A stretch of DNA of 64,000 bases from Pseudomonas hunanensis (GTDB taxonomy: Bacteria > Pseudomonadota > Gammaproteobacteria > Pseudomonadales > Pseudomonadaceae), in contig NZ_QJRC01000080.1 of the NCBI RefSeq assembly GCF_013393325.1, positions 248,001 to 312,000 on the forward strand. Reading direction: 5' to 3'. Both the position numbers and the translations under genes were made by a program. The notes beneath the pieces were generated by a model, which worked only from the letters and a program-made list of their open reading frames with translations, ran no database searches and was not told the origin of the DNA. Position 1 is the first letter of the stretch. Each line of letters opens with the position of its first letter. Positions 8,395 to 16,845 of this stretch are shown in pieces.

Positions 8395-9383
8395 GCGCTG
8401 CCTGCTCGCAAGGCCAAGGCCGTACAGCCAAACCGACGGCGCACGCACTTGCCCAGGTAGCTGGCATCGCCCAGGCCCACTTCATCGGCAATCTGCGCCA
8501 GGCTATGACTGGAGTTGAGCAAACGCCAGCGCGCCTGCTGCAAACGCATTTCCAGCCACCAGGCCTTGGCGCTCATGCCGTGGCTGGCCTGAAACTGGCG
8601 GTCCAGCTGGCGCCGGCTGATGCCCAGTTCCTTGGCCAGTTGCTCCACTGCCAACGGCGAGCCCAGGTGATGGCGCATCAGCGCCTGTGCCCGCTGCACC
8701 TGCCGCCCCTGCCCGGCGCCCAGCTCCAGCGAACGCAAGGCATGACGGCTGTCGCGAGTTTCGTCCACCAGCATATCGGCCAGCCCCTTGAGCGCGCGGG
8801 TACGCCCGCAAGCGTGTGAGAGCAGCGCAACAGCCAGGTCGATGGCGGCGGTGCCGCCGGCACACGTGATGCGATTGCCATCGATGCAGTACAACTGCTC
8901 ACGCAGCAATCGCAGCTGCGGGAAGGCAGCACGAAACTCGGCTTCGTGACGCCAGTGCACCACCACCTCATGCCCCTGCAGCAGTCCGCAGGCGGCCAGC
9001 AGGAAGGCGCCATTATCGACCCCTACCAGCTTCACACCGGCCTTGCCGGCCTGGTGCAGCAGCGCCTGATAGCGTGGCGCCAGCGCGGCAGTGGCCATGG
9101 CATTGCGACCGCCGAACACCACCAGGTAGTCGAAACTGCTCAGGTCGAGCTGGCTGGCAATCGCCTCGACCTGCAGCACCGCACCACTGCTTGATTGCAC
9201 CGGGTCAAGGCTGAGCCCGGCCACGGTCCAGCTGCAATAGCGCTGCTGGCTGTAGTCCTCGTCGTCGGCGCTGAAGCGCAATTTGTCGAGAAAGGCGCCA
9301 AACGGCAGCAGGGCAAAATCCGGTAACGGCAGGATCAGCAGGCGAATGTCGGGCTGCATGTCAGCGAGTCCATAAACGACCAT
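8361..9383 (-). CDS. GlxA-family transcriptional regulator (DJ-1/PfpI-like domain plus AraC HTH)
   Basis: 340 residues. The N-terminal half is a class I amidotransferase-like DJ-1/PfpI fold (LLILPLPDFALLPFGAFLDK through VKLVGVDNGAFLLAACGLL) used as a ligand sensor; the nucleophile elbow Cys is replaced (DNGAFLL), as is common in regulators. The C-terminal half is a double AraC helix-turn-helix (LAVEQLAKELGISRRQLDRQ and LAQIADEVGLGDASYLGK). Members control amine and betaine catabolism in Pseudomonas (GbdR, CdhR, ArgR types), so a link to the betaine-type importer upstream is possible but unproven. The start is uncertain: 9383 is the longest ATG, 9359 is an alternative. The divergent neighbour is a LysE-type exporter. 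Confidence 0.88.
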   Translation of the reverse strand: MVVYGLADMQPDIRLLILPLPDFALLPFGAFLDKLRFSADDEDYSQQRYCSWTVAGLSLDPVQSSSGAVLQVEAIASQLDLSSFDYLVVFGGRNAMATAALAPRYQALLHQAGKAGVKLVGVDNGAFLLAACGLLQGHEVVVHWRHEAEFRAAFPQLRLLREQLYCIDGNRITCAGGTAAIDLAVALLSHACGRTRALKGLADMLVDETRDSRHALRSLELGAGQGRQVQRAQALMRHHLGSPLAVEQLAKELGISRRQLDRQFQASHGMSAKAWWLEMRLQQARWRLLNSSHSLAQIADEVGLGDASYLGKCVRRRFGCTALALRAGSAYCGVPNKPVQ

Positions 9384-9461
9384 TAAATGTCCAGATCATA
9401 CTCTATCAGCCGGATCATCAGGCCCTAGACTGGCATCCCCACATCACCAGGCATTTCCAAC

Positions 9462-10073
9462 ATGGCCCTCGACACATGGCTCATCTACCTGCTGGCCAGC
9501 ATCGGCCTGTCGCTGACCCCAGGGCCCAACAGCCTGTTGGCGCTGACACATGGCGCCCTGTATGGCGCGCGGCGAACGTTGTTCACCATCGTGGGCGGGG
9601 TGTTTGGCTTCAGCGCCTTGATCGCCCTGGCCATGTTCGGCCTCAGCGCGCTGCTACAAACCTCGGCTTCGGTGTTGGGCGTTTTGAAGTGGGTGGGTGG
9701 CGCCTATCTGATCTGGCTGGGTATCCAGCTGTGGCGCAGCCCCGGCCTGCAATTGGAGCTGACCGAGCGCAGCGCGCGGCTCGGCAATGCCGGGTTGTTC
9801 CGCCAAGGCCTGCTGTCGGCCATGGCCAACCCCAAGGTGCTGCTGTTCTATGGTGCCTTCCTGCCACAATTCATCGACCCACAGCGTGGGCTGGTGCTGC
9901 AGTTCGTGGTAATGGCGGCGACCTTCGCCAGCGTCGAGTTCCTGGTCGAGTACCTGCTGGCGCGCCTGGCATTTCGCATTCGCCCTTGGCTGGCCAAGGG
10001 CGGCAAGGGTTTCAATCGCTGCTGCGGCAGCCTGTTCGCCTTGATTGGCGTGGCGCTGCCGCTTGGCCGATAG
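9462..10073 (+). CDS. LysE/RhtB-family amino acid exporter
   Basis: 203 residues with about six helices. The family start motif is clear: LIYLLASIGLSLTPGPNSLL followed by ALTHGALYGARRTL, and the later segment LLSAMANPKVLLFYGAFLPQ is diagnostic. RhtB-type proteins export amino acids or analogues such as homoserine, threonine or leucine. The gene is divergent from the GlxA-type regulator, which is an arrangement that suggests control by it. It converges closely on the MFS gene that follows, with only 12 bases between stops. Confidence 0.9.
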   Translation: MALDTWLIYLLASIGLSLTPGPNSLLALTHGALYGARRTLFTIVGGVFGFSALIALAMFGLSALLQTSASVLGVLKWVGGAYLIWLGIQLWRSPGLQLELTERSARLGNAGLFRQGLLSAMANPKVLLFYGAFLPQFIDPQRGLVLQFVVMAATFASVEFLVEYLLARLAFRIRPWLAKGGKGFNRCCGSLFALIGVALPLGR

Positions 10074-10085
10074 CACGCTCCCTGT

Positions 10086-11285
10086 TCAGGCTCGCCGGGC
10101 CTTCAGCAGGAAGACCAGTAACGCAACACCCGGCAAGCCTGCCCCCACCAGCGCCACCCCCTGCCAGCCAAACTGGCTGAACAACGCGCTGGCCACCGCC
10201 GACCCCAGCGCCCCGCCAAGGAAGATGCTGGTCATGTACACCGCGTTCAGCCGCCCGCGGCTGGCCGGGTCCAGTGCGTACACTTCGCGCTGGCCAATGA
10301 CCATGTTCATCTGCACCGCAAAGTCCAGCAGCACGCCGGTAAGGCCCAGGCCGATCACGCTGTAACCCGGGCTTGTTAGCCCCAGCAGCAAGGCCACCGG
10401 CGCCAGCATCAGCGCCAACAGCGAGCCGGCGCGGGCATGCCCGGCATCCGCCAGGCGCCCGGCCATGGGTGCAGCGATGGCGCCCACTGCACCGACCAGG
10501 GCGAACACGGCGATCTGGCTCTGCGACAGGCCGTGTTCACTGGCCAGGGCCATCGGCACGGCCGTCCAGAACAGGCTGAACGCTGCGAACATCAACGCCT
10601 GGTACAACGAACGCTGGCGCAGCAGTGGATAACGGCGCAGCAGAGTGAGCAGCGACAGCATGAGCCCGGCATAGCTGGCCTTGTGCTCGGGACGACGCTG
10701 CGGCAGGGTCAGCGCCAGCAACAGGATGATCGCCAGCATGACTCCGGCGGCGCCAATGAACACCGCGCGCCAGCCAAAGTGGTCAGCCACCAGGCTCGAA
10801 ACCGGGCGCGCCAGCAGGATACCCAGCAGCAGGCCGCCCATGATATTACCCACCACCCGGCCACGCTGCTGTTCCGGCGCCAGGTGCGCCGCCAGCGGGA
10901 TAAGCATCTGCACCGACACAGAACTGAAACCGATCAGCAGTGCGTAACCCAGGAACAACTGCCCCTGACCACTGCTGCTGGTGCCCGCCAGCAGCAGACT
11001 GAAACAGGCCAGGACAGCGGTAGCCACCATCAGGCGGCGGTTTTCCAGCAGGTCGGCCAGCGGCACCAGCAACAACAGGCCCAGGGCATAACCCAGTTGG
11101 GTAAGGGAAACGATCAGGCTGGCATGCTCGGTGGATAGCCCCAAGTCTGGGGCAATCAGCCCGACGATGGGCTGGGCATAGTAGATGTTGGCGACGATCG
11201 CGCCGCAGCAGAATGCCAGTAGCACGACCAGGGCCCGGCTCAGGCTGGCAGCTGCCGGTTGCGCTGCCGCAAGGGAGGGATTCAT
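10086..11285 (-). CDS. MFS transporter (drug/metabolite exporter-like, 12 TM)
   Basis: 399 residues with 12 predicted helices. The opening VVLLAFCCGAIVANIYYAQPIVG and the loop LADLLENRRLMV fit the YbjJ/YfkF-like branch of MFS proteins, often annotated as drug or arabinose-type exporters. The motif ALDPASRGRLNAVYMTSIFLGG in the second half is typical of this branch. The substrate is unknown. A LysR regulator gene lies 100 bases upstream on the same strand and could control it. Confidence 0.88.
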   Translation of the reverse strand: MNPSLAAAQPAAASLSRALVVLLAFCCGAIVANIYYAQPIVGLIAPDLGLSTEHASLIVSLTQLGYALGLLLLVPLADLLENRRLMVATAVLACFSLLLAGTSSSGQGQLFLGYALLIGFSSVSVQMLIPLAAHLAPEQQRGRVVGNIMGGLLLGILLARPVSSLVADHFGWRAVFIGAAGVMLAIILLLALTLPQRRPEHKASYAGLMLSLLTLLRRYPLLRQRSLYQALMFAAFSLFWTAVPMALASEHGLSQSQIAVFALVGAVGAIAAPMAGRLADAGHARAGSLLALMLAPVALLLGLTSPGYSVIGLGLTGVLLDFAVQMNMVIGQREVYALDPASRGRLNAVYMTSIFLGGALGSAVASALFSQFGWQGVALVGAGLPGVALLVFLLKARRA

Positions 11286-11387
11286 GCGAGGTTCCTCGAC
11301 TAGGGGTATATGCTGGCTACCTTACCCATGCGCGCTTTCGCCGAGAATCCGGTCTTGGCGCAACGCGGCTTTGCGCTCTGCGCAACA

Positions 11388-12293
11388 CTACCCGTCGTTT
11401 TTCAGTAAGTTTTCGCAAAAGTCGATGAACGCGTTCACCCGCCGCGAACCCCGGTGGTTGGGCAGGTACAGGGCATTGATGCTGTTGTTGGCCGTGCCAG
11501 GGCTGGCCTGCCAGTCGGGGAATACCCGCTGCAGGCGCCCGGCCAGCACATCTGTGCGTACCAGCCAGTCGGCCAGCAGTGCGATGCCACTGCCTGCCAA
11601 TGCCGTTTCACGCAGCATGTCGGCGTTGGCGCTGCGCAGCGGCCCGCTTACGTCCAGCTCCAGGCTCTCCTGGCCGCAGGCCAGGCGCCAGGGCCGCGCT
11701 TTCTGCCCGTAGCGAAAGCGCAGGCAGGCGTGCTCCAGCAATTGCCGGGGGTGCTGCAGCGGCTCACGCCCCGCCAGGTAAGCCGGGCTGGCCACCAACC
11801 AACGCTGGAAGCGACCGAGCTGGCGGCACACCAGCTCGTCATTGGGCGATGGGTCGCCCAGGCGAACCGACAGATCGTAGCGCCCGTCCAGAAGGTCATC
11901 CAGGCGGTCGCTGAGGTCGATGTCCAGCTCCAGTGCCGGGTGCCTTGCCAGGAACGGCCCCAGGTGCGGGGCGATGACCCGCCTGCCGAACTCCACTGGC
12001 AAGCACAGTCGCAATACGCCGACTGGCTCTTCGCCGCGATCGGCAACACTGGCATCAGCCTCGTCCAGCGCCTCGAAAATACCCCGTGCGCGCTCGTAGT
12101 AACGGGCACCGGCCTCAGTCAAGCTCACCTGACGCGTGGAACGGTTGAGCAAGGTGGCACCCAGCGCCGTTTCCAGGGCATCGACCAGGCGCGTCACCGA
12201 CGATGTCGCCAGCCCTAGCCTGCGCGCGGCCGCAGAAAAGCCCTGGGCATCGACGGTGGCCACGAACATCTTCATTGCCAGGAGTTTGTCCAT
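11388..12293 (-). CDS. LysR-family transcriptional regulator (DsdC/PA-type effector branch)
   Basis: 301 residues from the ATG at 12293; an upstream in-frame TTG is less likely because GGAAGGTGG serves as the ribosome site for the ATG. The HTH is standard (KMFVATVDAQGFSAAARRLGL, SSVTRLVDALETALG, LLNRSTRQVSLTEAG). The gene reads toward the MFS gene on the same strand and is divergent from the small cupin gene, whose start lies 116 bases away. The cupin or the MFS gene are the likely targets. Confidence 0.9.
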   Translation of the reverse strand: MDKLLAMKMFVATVDAQGFSAAARRLGLATSSVTRLVDALETALGATLLNRSTRQVSLTEAGARYYERARGIFEALDEADASVADRGEEPVGVLRLCLPVEFGRRVIAPHLGPFLARHPALELDIDLSDRLDDLLDGRYDLSVRLGDPSPNDELVCRQLGRFQRWLVASPAYLAGREPLQHPRQLLEHACLRFRYGQKARPWRLACGQESLELDVSGPLRSANADMLRETALAGSGIALLADWLVRTDVLAGRLQRVFPDWQASPGTANNSINALYLPNHRGSRRVNAFIDFCENLLKNDG

Positions 12294-12409
12294 TTGCTGG
12301 CCACCTTCCAAAACTCGGAAAGTTCTTACAAACGGCCGGGCGGGTCAAGAAGCGCGCTGCATGGCATTTGCGTCCATAGTGGCATCACACCTTCACAGCG
12401 AGGCTTTCC

Positions 12410-12760
12410 ATGATACCGAACAACCTGCTGGCCGCCCTGCCGCCCTGCGACCCCGCCAGTGCCGAACATGTCGACGAACTGCTCAGCCGCCCAGGGGTGC
12501 GCGTGGAGCGTATCGTCTCCAGCGGCCAGGCCAGCCCGCCCGGTTTCTGGTACGACCAGGCCGAAGGCGAGTGGATCGTGCTGCTCAGTGGAGCTGCGGG
12601 GCTGCGCTTCGAGCACGAGCACCACACCCGCCTGTTGGCGCCGGGCGATTGCCTGGATATTCCGCCGCACTACCGCCACCGCGTGGAATGGACCGCACCC
12701 GGCACGGCCACCATCTGGTTGGCGGTGTTCTATGGCAGTAGTTCCCCGTGGCCAGCCTGA
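12410..12760 (+). CDS. Small cupin-domain protein
   Basis: 116 residues, a single beta-barrel cupin. Both motifs are visible: motif 1 around EGEWIVLLSGAAGLRFEHEH and motif 2 around APGDCLDIPPHYRHRVEWT. The metal-binding His/Glu set seems partly conserved (EHEHH, HYRHR). The family is close to E. coli YfhO/PA-type 'cupin 2' proteins of unknown role, possibly a sugar-related isomerase or an enzyme-associated metal protein. It is divergent from the LysR gene and ends 232 bases before the PQQ dehydrogenase gene. Confidence 0.82.
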   Translation: MIPNNLLAALPPCDPASAEHVDELLSRPGVRVERIVSSGQASPPGFWYDQAEGEWIVLLSGAAGLRFEHEHHTRLLAPGDCLDIPPHYRHRVEWTAPGTATIWLAVFYGSSSPWPA

Positions 12761-12925
12761 AGCTGAGGCTGAACGTGGGCGCGCAACACACTCGACGAAA
12801 GTATGAATGCCGGTTGCAAAAACGGCAGAAACTCCCCGTTTAATGCTTTTTTCAGCACCTGATCTAGACTTTTAGCGACACCTTCGCACATTCAGCCCTG
12901 CGACAATCAGCCTCAGAAAATTATG

Positions 12926-12947
12926 TACCAACTTGTTAATTAGCAAG
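12926..12947. promoter_or_regulatory. Putative operator upstream of the PQQ dehydrogenase gene
   Basis: A near-perfect palindrome CTTGTTAATTAGCAAG (12932-12947) sits about 46-61 bases before the dehydrogenase ATG. The adjoining GTACCAACTTGTT (from 12926) also resembles a TetR-type half-site. Either would be well placed to block or activate the promoter. The remainder of the 232-bp intergenic space shows only an AT-rich tract around 12840-12870 (TTTAATGCTTTTTTC). Confidence 0.45.
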
Positions 12948-12992
12948 CTAAGGGCTTAGACTGCGCGCATTCCACCTGCTGAGATCCCTGGC

Positions 12993-15410
12993 ATGAAAGA
13001 AACACCGCGCGCCTCTGGCGCCCCAAACATCATTCTGATCGGCCTGGGCGTAATCATCGCCCTGCTCGGCCTCCTCCTGGCTGCCGGCGGCGTCAAGCTC
13101 GCCGGCCTGGGCGGGTCCTGGTACTTCCTGATCGGCGGCCTGGCCATGGCCATCGCCGGTGCACTCATTGCCCGCCGCAAGCTGGCTGGCGCCTGGCTGT
13201 ATGCCGCATTCCTGGTCGGCACCGCGATCTGGGCACTGAGCGATGTCGGCCTGGTGTTCTGGCCGTTGTTCTCGCGCCTGTTCATGTTCGGCGCAATCGG
13301 CATGGTGGTGGCACTGGTCTACCCGCTGCTGGCGCGTACCAACGGCGCCAGCGCCGGTCGCGGTGCCTACGGTATCGCCGGGGTAATGGCGGTGGTGTTG
13401 GTGATCGCTGCCGGCAACATGTTCGTTGCCCACCCAAGCGTCGCCCCCACCGGCAAAGGCCCAGGCATGACCCCGGTCGAAGCCGGCAAGGAACAGAAAG
13501 ACTGGGCCCACTACGGCAACACCGAAGGTGGCAGCCGCTTCGCCGCGCTGGACCAGATCAACCGGGACAACGTCAACAAGCTGAAAGTGGCCTGGACCTA
13601 CCACACCGGTGACGTCGCCATCAGTGACGGCAACGGTGCCGAAGACCAGCTGACACCGCTGCAGATCGGCAACAAGGTGTTCATCTGCACCCCGCACAAC
13701 AACCTGATCGCCCTCGATGCCGACACCGGCAAAGAGCTGTGGAAAAACGCAATCAACGCCCAGTCCAAGGTCTGGCAGCGTTGCCGTGGCATGGCCTACT
13801 TCGACGCCACTGCCGCCATCGCTCAGCCGACCCAGCCGAACAGCTCGCCGATTACCGGCGGTAGCGTAGCGGCGGGTGCCAACTGCCAGCGTCGCCTGCT
13901 GACCAACACCATCGATGGCCGCCTGATTGCCGTCGACGCCGACACCGGCGAGTTCTGCCAGGGCTTTGGCAACAATGGCCAGGTCAACCTGATGGCCGGC
14001 CTGGGCAATGTCCCGGACTCCTACTACCAGCTCTCCTCGGCACCGCTGATGGCCGGTACCACCGTGGTGGTTGGCGGCCGCGTTGCCGACAACGTCCAGA
14101 CCGACATGCCAGGTGGCGTGATTCGTGGCTTCGACGTGATCACCGGTGAAATGCGCTGGGCCTTCGACCCGGGCAACCCGGAAGATCGCCAGGCACCGCA
14201 AGGCGACAGCACCTATGTGCGCAGCACGCCGAACAGCTGGGCACCGATGTCCTACGACCCGGCGATGAACACCGTGTTCCTGCCGATGGGCTCGTCGTCC
14301 ACCGACATCTACGGTGTTGAGCGCAACAAGCTGGACCACACCTACGGCGCTTCGGTGCTGGCCCTAGACGCCACTACCGGCAACCAGAAGTGGGTATACC
14401 AGACCGTGCACAACGACCTCTGGGACTTCGACCTGCCGATGCAGCCAAGCCTGATCGACTTCACCAAGGATGACGGCCAGTCGGTACCTGCGGTAGTGAT
14501 CGGCACCAAGGCCGGGCAGATCTACGTGCTCGACCGCGCCACCGGTAAGCCGTTGACCCAGGTCGACGAAGTACCCGTCAAGCCAAGCAACATCCCGAAC
14601 GAGCCATACTCCCCAACCCAGCCCAAATCGGTAGGCATGCCGCAGATCGGCGCACAGACCCTGACCGAGTCGGACATGTGGGGTGCCACCCCGTATGACC
14701 AGCTGCTGTGCCGCATCGACTTCAAGAAAATGCGCTACGACGGCCTGTACACCGCGCCGGGCACCGACCTGTCGCTGAGCTTCCCAGGTTCGCTGGGTGG
14801 CATGAACTGGGGCAGCATTTCCACCGACCCGGTGCATGGTTTCATCTTCGTCAACGACATGCGTCTGGGCCTGTGGATCCAGATGATCCCGTCGCAGAAC
14901 AAAGGTGGCGCGGCCTCTGGCGGTGAGGCACTGAACACCGGCATGGGCGCGGTACCACTCAAGGGCACGCCGTATGCCGTGAACAAGAACCGCTTCCTGT
15001 CGGTAGCGGGCATTCCATGCCAGGCGCCGCCGTTCGGCACCCTGACCGCCATCGACATGAAAACCCGCCAGGTGGCCTGGCAGGTACCCGTGGGCACCGT
15101 TGAAGACACTGGCCCGCTCGGCATCCGCATGCACCTGCCGATCAAGATCGGCCTGCCAACCCTGGGCGGCACCCTGTCGACCCAAGGCGGCCTGGTGTTC
15201 ATTGCCGGCACCCAGGACTTCTACCTGCGCGCCTATGACAGCAGCAACGGTAACGAAATCTGGAAAGCTCGCCTGCCAGTGGGCAGCCAGGGCGGCCCGA
15301 TGACCTACGTTTCGCCGAAGACCGGCAAGCAGTACGTGGTGATCACTGCTGGCGGCGCCCGCCAGTCGACTGACCGTGGCGACTACGTGATTTCTTACGC
15401 GCTGCCGTAA
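12993..15410 (+). CDS. quiA: Membrane-bound PQQ-dependent dehydrogenase, probably quinate/shikimate dehydrogenase
   Basis: 805 residues. Five membrane helices fill about residues 8-145, followed by the periplasmic eight-bladed PQQ propeller (from about DWAHYGNTEGGSRFAALDQI to the C-terminal QYVVITAGGARQSTDRGDYV). This is the glucose/quinate/shikimate class that oxidises its substrate in the periplasm and passes electrons to ubiquinone. Quinate/shikimate is favoured over glucose because the next gene is an OprB-like porin, the same pairing as quiA with quiX in Acinetobacter, and because, from memory, P. putida has this porin pair at a locus distinct from gcd. Glucose dehydrogenase remains the alternative; sequence alone does not separate the two for me. 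The product would be 3-dehydroquinate or 3-dehydroshikimate, feeding protocatechuate. Confidence 0.8.
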   Translation: MKETPRASGAPNIILIGLGVIIALLGLLLAAGGVKLAGLGGSWYFLIGGLAMAIAGALIARRKLAGAWLYAAFLVGTAIWALSDVGLVFWPLFSRLFMFGAIGMVVALVYPLLARTNGASAGRGAYGIAGVMAVVLVIAAGNMFVAHPSVAPTGKGPGMTPVEAGKEQKDWAHYGNTEGGSRFAALDQINRDNVNKLKVAWTYHTGDVAISDGNGAEDQLTPLQIGNKVFICTPHNNLIALDADTGKELWKNAINAQSKVWQRCRGMAYFDATAAIAQPTQPNSSPITGGSVAAGANCQRRLLTNTIDGRLIAVDADTGEFCQGFGNNGQVNLMAGLGNVPDSYYQLSSAPLMAGTTVVVGGRVADNVQTDMPGGVIRGFDVITGEMRWAFDPGNPEDRQAPQGDSTYVRSTPNSWAPMSYDPAMNTVFLPMGSSSTDIYGVERNKLDHTYGASVLALDATTGNQKWVYQTVHNDLWDFDLPMQPSLIDFTKDDGQSVPAVVIGTKAGQIYVLDRATGKPLTQVDEVPVKPSNIPNEPYSPTQPKSVGMPQIGAQTLTESDMWGATPYDQLLCRIDFKKMRYDGLYTAPGTDLSLSFPGSLGGMNWGSISTDPVHGFIFVNDMRLGLWIQMIPSQNKGGAASGGEALNTGMGAVPLKGTPYAVNKNRFLSVAGIPCQAPPFGTLTAIDMKTRQVAWQVPVGTVEDTGPLGIRMHLPIKIGLPTLGGTLSTQGGLVFIAGTQDFYLRAYDSSNGNEIWKARLPVGSQGGPMTYVSPKTGKQYVVITAGGARQSTDRGDYVISYALP

Positions 15411-15423
15411 GACCGCGTCGCCT

Positions 15424-15492
15424 TCTTCGCGAGCACGCCCGTTCCCACAAGGCCCACAGCGGCCATGTAGGCACGGGTTTGCCCGCGAATGG
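15424..15492. repeat. Decayed REP pair between dehydrogenase and porin genes
   Basis: The 108-bp spacer carries TTCGCGAGCACGCCCGTTCC followed by CACAA, then an inverted partner GTAGGCACGGGTTTGCCCGC followed by GAA. These look like two facing copies of the Pseudomonas 'TTCGCGGG...CCCGCGAA' extragenic palindrome, both degenerated. Such elements can form mRNA hairpins that separate expression of operon members. Confidence 0.45.
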
Positions 15493-15518
15493 CCCCAAAG
15501 ACAACCCGAGATTCAGCA

Positions 15519-16787
15519 ATGCCATCCGCAATTCGCATCACCCCCACCCTGCTGCTGGCCCTGGCCAGCACCACAGCCCTGGCCGACGGCGACCTGCTGA
15601 CCCGCAGCACCCTGACCGGTGACTGGGGCGGCCTGCGTCATCAACTCGAAGAAGACGGCGTCAAAGTCACCGGTGACTACAGCGGCGAAACCGCCTACAA
15701 CGCCCACGGTGGTTTGCACCGATCGGCGCGCTATTCGCAGAACGTCAAGCTGGGTGTGCAGTTCGACCTGTCGAAGCTGTACGGCCTGGACAACGGCGGC
15801 AAAGTCCAGCTGACCGTCAACGACCGCCGCGGTAACAGCGCGTCGGAAGACCTGGTAGGCAACCGCCTGCCGATCCAGGAAAACTTCGGTGGCCTGTACA
15901 CCCGCCTGACCGAGCTGAGCTACGAGCGTACCCTGTTCACTCCGGCGCTCAACGTTAAGCTTGGCTACATGGCCATGGGCAACGACCTCGGCGGCCTGGA
16001 CAGCGGCATCCTGTGCAACTTCATGAACGCCGGCTTCTGCGGCCACCCGCTGAACATGTCCGGTGGCAGCGGCTGGACCAACTACCCCAATGCTCACCTC
16101 GGCGTGCGGGTGAAGTACGACCTGTCGCCTTCCTGGCAGCTGCGCGTGGCGGCGTTCAACGTAGACCCCGAGAGCAACGGCAACTCCAGCCGCGCCTGGC
16201 ACCTGGGGCCCAAGCACACCACCGGCACCGTGGTACCGGTGGAACTGGTGTACAAGCTGCAGGGTGAACTGCCGGGCGAGTACAAGCTCGGTTACTACTA
16301 CGACAGCTCCGATGTGAAACGCATCGGCAGCGACGACGAAGTATCCGGCCGCTCAGGCCACTACCTGCTGGTCGACCAGGCGGTATGGAACGACCAGGGC
16401 TCGCCAGGCCGAAGCCTGCACGCCTTCGGCCAGTACTCGGCGTCGAGCAAGGCCGCCTCGCCGTTCACCAAGTGGTATGGTGCCGGTGTGGTGCTGTACA
16501 AACCGTTCGAAGGCCGCCCGAAAGATACCGTGGCACTGGGTTACGGCCGTGCCGTGCCTAATCCGCGTAGCCGCGATGTGCTTGAAGATGCCGCCTTCAA
16601 CGCTGGCCAGCAGTTCCCCGATATCGACAGTGCCGAGCAGTTGATCGAACTGAGTTATGGCTACCAGGCCACACCGTGGCTGAACCTGCGCCCAGATGTG
16701 CAATACATCATCGAGCCAGGGGCGTTCTCGGGGAAGGACATCGACAACGCGCTGGTGGTGGGCCTGCAGGTCAAGGCTACCTTCTGA
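15519..16787 (+). CDS. Carbohydrate-selective porin, OprB family
   Basis: 422 residues from the ATG at 15519. A signal peptide ends near TTALA. The mature protein starts DGDLLTRSTLTGDWGGLRHQ, the classic OprB opening, and ends QVKATF with the terminal Phe of outer-membrane barrels. OprB-type channels admit sugars and small polyols; here the adjacent PQQ dehydrogenase implies uptake of its periplasmic substrate (quinate or shikimate). Probably cotranscribed with the dehydrogenase, though a decayed REP pair lies between them. Confidence 0.9.
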   Translation: MPSAIRITPTLLLALASTTALADGDLLTRSTLTGDWGGLRHQLEEDGVKVTGDYSGETAYNAHGGLHRSARYSQNVKLGVQFDLSKLYGLDNGGKVQLTVNDRRGNSASEDLVGNRLPIQENFGGLYTRLTELSYERTLFTPALNVKLGYMAMGNDLGGLDSGILCNFMNAGFCGHPLNMSGGSGWTNYPNAHLGVRVKYDLSPSWQLRVAAFNVDPESNGNSSRAWHLGPKHTTGTVVPVELVYKLQGELPGEYKLGYYYDSSDVKRIGSDDEVSGRSGHYLLVDQAVWNDQGSPGRSLHAFGQYSASSKAASPFTKWYGAGVVLYKPFEGRPKDTVALGYGRAVPNPRSRDVLEDAAFNAGQQFPDIDSAEQLIELSYGYQATPWLNLRPDVQYIIEPGAFSGKDIDNALVVGLQVKATF

Positions 16788-16802
16788 TTCGCCAGGGCCT
16801 CG

Positions 16803-16842
16803 CTGTGGCCCATTCGCGGGTGTACCCGCGAAGACGCCACAG
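16803..16842. terminator. Hairpin between convergent porin and deacetylase genes
   Basis: A perfect inner stem TTCGCGGG-TGTA-CCCGCGAA (16813-16832) is enclosed by an outer stem CTGTGGC / GCCACAG. It lies between two convergent stop codons. It is of the same REP class as other Pseudomonas extragenic palindromes and probably acts as a bidirectional terminator. Confidence 0.6.
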
Positions 16843-16845
16843 CTA

